DNA from: Pseudonocardia sediminis
Lineage (GTDB): Bacteria > Actinomycetota > Actinomycetes > Mycobacteriales > Pseudonocardiaceae
Length of the DNA: 64,000 nt
Direction: 5' to 3'
NCBI RefSeq assembly: GCF_004217185.1
Contig: NZ_SHKL01000001.1
Location: 743,001 to 807,000 of the forward strand
Every line of letters begins with the position of its first letter. Positions within the stretch are counted from its first letter, which is position 1. This document shows, in pieces, positions 63,997 through 64,000 of this stretch. A program made the translations under genes and the position numbers. The notes beneath the pieces are model-generated. The model ran no database searches and was not told where the DNA came from. It saw only the letters and a program-made list of their open reading frames with translations.

Positions 63997-64000
63997 GAGG

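Overview
The window is high-GC actinobacterial DNA. A 60-base sample inside enolase (43501-43560) counts to 72% G+C. Gene content and order point to a Pseudonocardia-like member of the Pseudonocardiales. The order pth-rplY-prs-glmU ... mfd ... mazG-lpqU-like-eno-ftsB-DUF501-ppx follows the mycobacterial/actinobacterial housekeeping backbone, with accessory blocks inserted between its parts. The genus is an inference; no rRNA or marker search was possible.

Layout. 1-9.4 kb: tail of an ABC-2 permease, a doubly broken AfsR/SARP-type regulator, an alpha/beta hydrolase, an F420-type LLM oxidoreductase, an L,D-transpeptidase-like protein, an M20 peptidase and an acyl-AMP ligase. 9.5-15 kb: the pth-rplY-prs-glmU block on the minus strand, then a second L,D-transpeptidase-like protein, OsmC and tRNA-Gln. 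15.4-19.3 kb: a compact sugar-nucleotide cassette (C-methyltransferase, nucleotidylyltransferase, PIG-L deacetylase, epimerase/reductase). 19.4-31 kb: DUF2277, a 2OG-type dioxygenase, a siderophore-interacting flavoprotein behind an IdeR-like box, mfd, a tricorn-type S41 protease, a DUF3047 protein and an acyl-CoA synthetase. 32-35 kb: overlapping sensor-kinase-like genes and a LuxR-type response regulator. 35-45 kb: SurA-like lipoprotein, MazG, transglycosylase, MarR/VOC pair, the efeUOB iron-uptake operon, TPR protein, eno, FtsB/DivIC-like, DUF501. 45-51.3 kb: acyl-CoA dehydrogenase, ppx, UDG, ECF42-type sigma factor with its YCII partner, and a methyltransferase.

51.4-62.6 kb is an integrated actinomycete integrative-conjugative-type element (AICE). 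It sits in the 3' half of a tRNA gene with an apparent UAA anticodon. The core functions run leftward: integrase (interrupted by one in-frame amber codon), excisionase, RepSA-like HUH initiator, FtsK/Tra translocase, a small zinc-finger-like protein, a WhiB-like protein, an unknown protein and a Pra-like activator. Most of these genes overlap by 1-4 bases. A divergent control region with two copies of a 17-bp operator separates them from an XRE regulator coupled to a CutA homologue. Between this and attR lies visibly AT-richer cargo (59521-59580 counts to 50% G+C). It includes a translationally overlapping pair: a DUF6932-like nucleotidyltransferase and an unrecognised 329-residue protein. This pair is the best candidate here for an undescribed system. 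The attL and attR copies of the tRNA 3' half differ by compensatory substitutions, and sequence beyond attR looks like the arm of an older, related element.

The chromosome also carries several long perfect palindromes in gene junctions, one of which has a decayed relative elsewhere in the window. From 62.9 kb a chromosomal ArsR-SRPBCC operon resumes and reaches the window edge.
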